Below, in pieces: positions 59,945-64,000 of a stretch of DNA of 64,000 bases (positions are counted from its first letter, which is position 1; each line of letters starts with the position of its first letter). The DNA comes from Bin87 sp965115825. Its GTDB lineage: Bacteria; Chloroflexota; Dehalococcoidia; Lucifugimonadales; UBA3495. The stretch covers positions 2,046,001 through 2,110,000 of the forward strand of contig OZ220464.1 of assembly GCA_965115825.1 (NCBI GenBank), given 5' to 3'. The notes below the pieces were generated by a model, which was given only the letters and a program-made list of their open reading frames with translations, made no database searches and was not told where the DNA came from. Made by a program: the position numbers and the translations under genes.

Positions 59945-61462
59945 ATGTGGACTGGCGACGATTTGCAGCGGCTGGTCAAGCGGGAACTGAGCGATTACAA
60001 ACTCGTCGTCGTTTCCAACCGCCAGCCCTACGTTTTCAGCCTTGATGAACAAGGCGGACTGCAAGGTCAAATGCCTCCCGGCGGCTTGACGGCCGCCATC
60101 GACCCCCTAATGCGCGCCTGCGGAGGGGCCTGGATTGCCCAGAGCAGCAGCGAAGGCGACCAAGCCGCCGCCGACCCAAAGGGACGTATCTCTGTCCCCC
60201 CTGACGAACCCGCTTACTATATGCGTCTCCTCAACCTCAGCGAGGAGGAGAACGCCGGATACTATTACGGCTTCGCTAACGAGGGGCTCTGGCCTCTCTG
60301 CCATATCGCTTACACGGAGCCTCTCTTCGACTCCGAGCATTATCATTTCTACCAGTCTGTTAACCGCCGCTTCGCCGGCCTGGTCCTCGACGAAATTCAC
60401 AACGACCCCGCCATCGTCCTGATTCAGGACTACCATCTCGCCCTCTTGCCCCGCTACATCCGCGAAGCTAACCAGGACGCCATCATTGGGCAGTTCTGGC
60501 ACATTCCCTGGCCGAATCCCGACATCCTTCGTATCTGTCCCTGGCAAGATGAGCTTCTGGACGGTATGTTGGGCAACGACCTACTTGGCTTTCACCTTTC
60601 GGGCGACTGCCAGAACTTCATCAACTGCGTCGACGTCAACCTCGACGCCCACATTGACTCCGACTATGGCCTTGTGGACTATCGCGGCGAAACCACCCTG
60701 GTCCGCCCTTTTCCCATCAGCATCGACTTCAGCGGCATCGACGCCGAAGCCCGCACCCCCGAAGTAGCCGCCGAAATGGGTCGCCTCTCCGACCAGCTCG
60801 GCCTCAACCGTGGTCGCATCCTCGGATTAGGAATAGACCGCCAAGACTACACGAAGGGCATACCCCATCGCCTCCGCGCCGTGGAGCGCTTCCTGGAAAA
60901 GTGGCCCGAGTATCGCGGCCGGCTTATCTTCCTCCAAGCAGGCGCGGCCAGCCGCACCAGCATAGGCTCTTATATGCAGCTGACCGTTGACATCGAGGCC
61001 ACCGTTGACCGCATCAACCAACGCTTTGGCGGAGAGGACTGGCAGCCCATCCTCTACTGGCCTACTTCTCTTCCCTCGGTGACTTTCTCCGCCCTCCGCC
61101 GCCTCGCGAGCTTCTGCGCCGAAAGCAGCCTCCACGATGGCATGAACCTTGTTGCCAAAGAATACGTAGCATCCCGTGTTGATGAGGACGGCGTGCTCAT
61201 CCTCAGCGCCTTCGCCGGCGCCGCCCAGGAGCTCACCGACTCCCTCATAATCAACCCCTACGCTACCGAACAATTCGCCGACGCCATTCACCAGGCCCTC
61301 AATATGAGCCACGCCGAACGTCGAATGAGAATGCGCCAAATGCGCAGCACCGTCCAGGAAAACAACATCTACAAGTGGGCTGGCCGCATTATGATGAACC
61401 TAATGCAGGCCAGTACCCCGGACCACTCCCGTCTCGCAGCGGCCATTGCCTCCACCGCCTAG
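59945..61462 (+). CDS. otsA: Trehalose-6-phosphate synthase
   Basis: 505 aa (GT20 glycosyltransferase) from ATG 59945, with AAGGAAGGG 9 nt upstream; ATGs at 59909 and 59912 would add 12 residues. LVVVSNRQPY at ~20-30, GGLTAAIDPLMRACGGAW, the HIPWPNPDILRICPW region and RVDEDGVLILSAFAGAAQEL with NPYAT near the C-terminus are diagnostic. It makes trehalose 6-phosphate from UDP- (or ADP-/GDP-) glucose and glucose 6-phosphate, with OtsB 28 nt downstream completing osmolyte synthesis. Confidence 0.94.
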   Translation: MWTGDDLQRLVKRELSDYKLVVVSNRQPYVFSLDEQGGLQGQMPPGGLTAAIDPLMRACGGAWIAQSSSEGDQAAADPKGRISVPPDEPAYYMRLLNLSEEENAGYYYGFANEGLWPLCHIAYTEPLFDSEHYHFYQSVNRRFAGLVLDEIHNDPAIVLIQDYHLALLPRYIREANQDAIIGQFWHIPWPNPDILRICPWQDELLDGMLGNDLLGFHLSGDCQNFINCVDVNLDAHIDSDYGLVDYRGETTLVRPFPISIDFSGIDAEARTPEVAAEMGRLSDQLGLNRGRILGLGIDRQDYTKGIPHRLRAVERFLEKWPEYRGRLIFLQAGAASRTSIGSYMQLTVDIEATVDRINQRFGGEDWQPILYWPTSLPSVTFSALRRLASFCAESSLHDGMNLVAKEYVASRVDEDGVLILSAFAGAAQELTDSLIINPYATEQFADAIHQALNMSHAERRMRMRQMRSTVQENNIYKWAGRIMMNLMQASTPDHSRLAAAIASTA

Positions 61463-61490
61463 CCCGCGACTCTCCCGAACCCCGTCTCCA

Positions 61491-62294
61491 ATGCTCACCC
61501 GCTCCGATTGGCGCAGCCTACTGGCCCGGATTGCCCATCAACCCGCCATCCTGCTTTTCCTCGATTTCGACGGCACCCTGTCAGACATTACAGCCCGCCC
61601 GGAAGACGCCGCTCTCCGCCCCGGCAACGCCGCCCTGCTCAACGACCTGAACGGCGTACCCGGGTACGCCGTTGGCGTTGTCAGCGGCCGCGCTCTTGCT
61701 GACGTTTCCCACCGCGTGGGTCTGCCCGGCTTGACCTACGCCGGCAATCACGGGCTGGAAATACGCGGCCCCAACCTCACCTACCTACACCCGGTCGCTG
61801 CCGCTGCCGTTCCAATTCTGGCTCAAGCCGCGCATCGCCTCTCTGCCGCTCTCGCTGTCATCCCCGGCGCGCAAGTGGAACATAAAACGCTCACCGTCAC
61901 CGTCCATTACCGTCGCACTCCGGGAAAATACCATCAGCCGGTAGTCGCCATCTTTCGAGAAGCAATCGCCCCGCTGGTTGAGAGGGGCCTCTGCCGCGTC
62001 ACGACCGCCAAGTCGGCCATAGAGTTGCGACCTGCGGCCGATTGGCACAAGGGGCGCGCCCTGAACTACATCCGCTGCCGTCTATCCCCCAGGGCTTTCC
62101 CCATCTACATCGGCGACGACGCTACCGATGAAGATGCCTTCCGGTCAGCCCAGCAAGCAGGCGGCGCCGGAGTTTTCGTCGGGCCCTCAAATGCTCTATC
62201 CGCCGCCCAGTACCAGCTAGATGATCCCTGTGCGGTAACGGCAGCCCTGTCGGAACTGGCGGCAATTGAGACTCAGCGCCGGCAATTCCGATAA
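61491..62294 (+). CDS. otsB: Trehalose-6-phosphate phosphatase
   Basis: 267-aa HAD-IIB phosphatase. Catalytic motif LFLDFDGTLSDI (~19-30), then VVSGRALADVSHRVGLPG, AGNHGLEIRG and the C-terminal GDDATDEDAFRSA. ATG 61491 is preferred; an in-frame TTG lies at 61446. It removes phosphate to give trehalose and sits directly after otsA in a two-gene operon. Confidence 0.94.
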   Translation: MLTRSDWRSLLARIAHQPAILLFLDFDGTLSDITARPEDAALRPGNAALLNDLNGVPGYAVGVVSGRALADVSHRVGLPGLTYAGNHGLEIRGPNLTYLHPVAAAAVPILAQAAHRLSAALAVIPGAQVEHKTLTVTVHYRRTPGKYHQPVVAIFREAIAPLVERGLCRVTTAKSAIELRPAADWHKGRALNYIRCRLSPRAFPIYIGDDATDEDAFRSAQQAGGAGVFVGPSNALSAAQYQLDDPCAVTAALSELAAIETQRRQFR

Positions 62295-62305
62295 GCCCGC
62301 TGTGC

Positions 62306-62311
62306 TATGAT
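62306..62311 (+). promoter_or_regulatory. Extended -10 element upstream of the HAD gene
   Basis: TGTGC-TATGAT at 62301-62311, the same TGTGC prefix as the otsA promoter and the one at 63891. No good -35; about 97 nt before the start at 62408. Confidence 0.4.
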
Positions 62312-62407
62312 AACCTCGGTAGCTGTGCGTTCCGCCAGTTACTCCTTGACTCGGGTTTTGCCCGCCACTCACGCTTTACCCACTGCTCGCGCCAGTACTC
62401 AAATCAA

Positions 62408-63118
62408 ATGATCAACGCCATTTTCTTCGATTTCTACAACACGCTCGTTAGGTTCTGGCCGCCCCTGCCGCAAATTCAACACGCCGCCTGCCAGAACCTC
62501 GGCATCCGCGTTCCCCCCGAAAGGCTGGCCCGGGGTTACGCCATCGCCGACCTGTACTTCAACGAAGAAAACCACCGATTGCCCCTGGGCGAAAGGGATT
62601 CCACCGACCGGGACGCCTTTTTCGCCCGCTACGAGCAGATCATTCTTGAGGAGTCCGGCGTTTCCGTTTCTCTTCGTATGGCCAAACAGATTTGGGACAT
62701 GGCTATTGCAGTCCCCAAAGAGTTCGTTGATTTCGAGGAGACCCGCCCCGTGCTTGCCGAACTCAAAGCGCGCGGCTACCGCCTGGCCGTCCTTACGAAC
62801 CTGAGCAGAGATATGGACGAACTGACGCGACAGCTCGGCATTCACCAATATCTGGAGTTCTGCATCACCGGCAGGGAAGTGGGCGAAAAGCCTGCCAACG
62901 CTATCTTTGCTGCCGGCCTGAAGCGCATGGCCGTGTTGCCACACCATGCCATGCACGTCGGCGACCAGCCCCGCTCCGATGTCCAGGGCGCCCGCGACGC
63001 CGGCCTCCATCCCGTCCTCATAGACCGGGGCGGTTTCCACACCGACGTTCCAGATTGCCACCACATCAACAGCCTCGCCGGACTCTACCCCCTTCTTGAT
63101 CGCTTGCAATCCTGCTGA
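62408..63118 (+). CDS. HAD-superfamily hydrolase
   Basis: 236-aa HAD-IA phosphatase. Motif I FFDFYNTLV with nucleophile D8, motif II LAVLTNLSRDMDE near 119, Lys in GREVGEKPANAIF and motif III MHVGDQPRSDVQGARDAG near 179. Cap domain is helical (C1). Similar to 5'-nucleotidase/phosphoglycolate-type phosphatases; substrate unknown. 113 nt after otsB and 52 nt before the selenoprotein gene. Confidence 0.87.
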   Translation: MINAIFFDFYNTLVRFWPPLPQIQHAACQNLGIRVPPERLARGYAIADLYFNEENHRLPLGERDSTDRDAFFARYEQIILEESGVSVSLRMAKQIWDMAIAVPKEFVDFEETRPVLAELKARGYRLAVLTNLSRDMDELTRQLGIHQYLEFCITGREVGEKPANAIFAAGLKRMAVLPHHAMHVGDQPRSDVQGARDAGLHPVLIDRGGFHTDVPDCHHINSLAGLYPLLDRLQSC

Positions 63119-63170
63119 CTGCCTAAATGCACACTCTATCTCTATCCGATATTATCGCCGGAGGCCCGCC

Positions 63171-63830
63171 ATGACCACTAACCAGCCCCCTGCCCAAACC
63201 CACCCCAACGACCCCAACCCAGTGCGCGTCATCGTTTGGTACGACTATATTTGACCCTGGTGTTACGTCGGCCTGGAACGAGTCGACAGACTGGCGGAAG
63301 AATACGACATCATCGTGGAAGGCCGCGCCTACCTCCTCCGCCCTGACACTCCACAGGAGGGTCGGGTCCGCGAACCCCGGCCCGGGGAAACCGACGATGA
63401 ACTGGCCGACCCTATTCGCTCCTACGCCCGCGAAGCCAAAATTGTCATGCGCCCGCCACGCCACACTCCCAACAGCCTCTACTCACTCCAGGCGACCGAG
63501 TACGCCCAGCAGCACGGCAAGTTTCTCGAATTCCATCGCGCCGCCTACGCAGCCTACTGGGACCAGCGCGCCGACCTCGGCGACCTCTCCGTGCTGGCGG
63601 CTATCGGTTCCTCGGTAGGTCTCAACGGCGCCGAGCTTAAAGAGCTCGTGGAATGCGGCCATTACGCCCAGCGCGTCATCGACCAGTATCATGGGGCTCT
63701 TGGGCACGGCATCCGAGGCATCCCTACCTTCGTATTCGACAACCTACTCTTCTCCGGCGCCCAGCCTTACGAAGTCTTTCAGCGCGTAATGGACAAAGCC
63801 CTGGAAAACCGCGCCGCCAATCAGGATTGA
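63171..63830 (+). CDS. Selenocysteine DsbA/FrnE-family oxidoreductase (in-frame TGA read as Sec28)
   Basis: ATG at 63171 has GGAGG 6 nt upstream. Codon 28 is TGA (63252-63254) at the first active-site Cys: VRVIVWYDYI-U-PWC-YVG, where FrnE-like proteins have CPWC. The frame continues to 63830 for 219 aa. After the UxxC (28-31) come a helical insertion domain (~70-170) and the cis-Pro motif RGIPTFVF (Pro at ~185), which closes the thioredoxin fold. Starting after the TGA would remove the first strand and half the active site. A SECIS-like hairpin follows. No signal peptide, so it acts in the cytoplasm like other FrnE proteins. Confidence 0.88.
63252..63287 (+). promoter_or_regulatory. SECIS-like element directing Sec insertion at TGA 63252
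   Basis: GTCGGC (63267-63272) pairs with GTCGAC (63282-63287), 6 bp including one G-U, with the 9-nt loop CTGGAACGA. The loop begins 19 nt after the TGA. Its GGAA starts 21 nt after the last base of TGA, matching the element at 18769-18806. The stem is shorter than in the other gene. Confidence 0.72.
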
Positions 63831-63867
63831 ATAGAGCAGCGCCCTCCTCTGACACGGCTCTTTGTCA

Positions 63868-63896
63868 TTGCCCCTCCATTCTCCCTGTGCTAGACT
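63868..63896 (+). promoter_or_regulatory. Candidate promoter of the gene at the window end
   Basis: TTGCCC (63868-63873), 17-nt spacer ending TGTGC, TAGACT (63891-63896). Start would be near 63903, 44 nt before the ATG at 63947. Confidence 0.55.
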
Positions 63897-63946
63897 GACA
63901 CCGGCAATTTGCCTTGTACCGATTTTCACAAACCAACGGACTGCAT

Positions 63947-64000
63947 ATGATGGACGACGCCACCCGCTCACTAATCAGCGACGCCGTCAACAATCAGCCC
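63947..64000 (+). CDS. Partial CDS, start of an unidentified gene
   Basis: ATG ATG then DDATRSLISDAVNNQP, open to the window edge (18 codons). A promoter lies upstream, but only a weak ribosome-binding site is seen. Too short to identify. Confidence 0.4.
   Translation, partial: MMDDATRSLISDAVNNQP

Noticed and set aside
63315..63830. Gene starting after the TGA as a truncated DsbA-like protein
   Set aside because: The first strand and active site lie upstream in the same frame, with GGAGG before the ATG at 63171.

Overview
The window looks like a piece of a GC-rich bacterial chromosome, most likely from the Chloroflexota and probably a Dehalococcoidia/SAR202-like lineage. This is inferred from the gene mix: flavin-dependent luciferase-family monooxygenases, class III and class I CoA-transferases, crotonases, a TPP enzyme, large Fn3/IPT surface proteins and an S12 with an internal insertion. 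There are no rRNA or tRNA genes here to confirm it.

Layout. 1-6.2 kb: str/S10 operon on the minus strand (rpsL, rpsG, fusA, rpsJ, rplC, rplD, rplW, rplB, start of rpsS), without tuf between fusA and rpsJ, and with an internal promoter and hairpin leader before rplC. 6.4-12.7 kb: a peptide/nickel-type ABC importer, split into a binding protein plus permeases and two ATPases; a structured RNA leader precedes the ATPases. 12.7-23.3 kb: accessory oxidative and detoxification genes (two MFS transporters, two LLM monooxygenases, DinB, GMC oxidoreductase, a selenocysteine glutaredoxin-DinB fusion, PAC2, VOC, HAD). 23.3-24.7 kb: repeat-rich non-coding DNA. 24.7-26 kb: an LRR surface protein. 26-32.7 kb: an acyl-CoA block (CoA-transferase A, a B-A fusion, B, two crotonases, PHP, acyl-CoA synthetase). 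33-38.1 kb: PanE-like reductase, small hypotheticals, TPR protein, TPP enzyme. 38.5-53.4 kb: three large secreted Fn3/IPT-type proteins around two CaiB/BaiF CoA-transferases and leuCD. 53.7-59.4 kb: M1 aminopeptidase, ADP-ribosylglycohydrolase, second LRR protein. 59.9-64 kb: otsA, otsB, a HAD phosphatase, a selenocysteine DsbA/FrnE-family protein and the start of another gene.

Main discovery. Two genes that a standard caller would truncate are very probably selenoproteins. At 18724-19503 an in-frame TGA replaces the first Cys of a glutaredoxin CxxC (U-F-S-C), and the protein is fused to a DinB domain. At 63171-63830 an in-frame TGA replaces the first Cys of a DsbA/FrnE CPWC motif (U-P-W-C). 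In both, a stem-loop follows the TGA and its apical loop carries GGAA starting exactly 21 nt after the last base of the TGA, so the two look like matching bacterial SECIS elements. No Sec machinery (selA, selB, selC, selD) lies in the window.

Other points worth a look are a fused CoA-transferase whose B half has lost the catalytic Glu, the unknown structured RNA at 10587-10650, MITE-like inverted-repeat elements, and duplicated regulatory blocks upstream of paralogous surface-protein genes.
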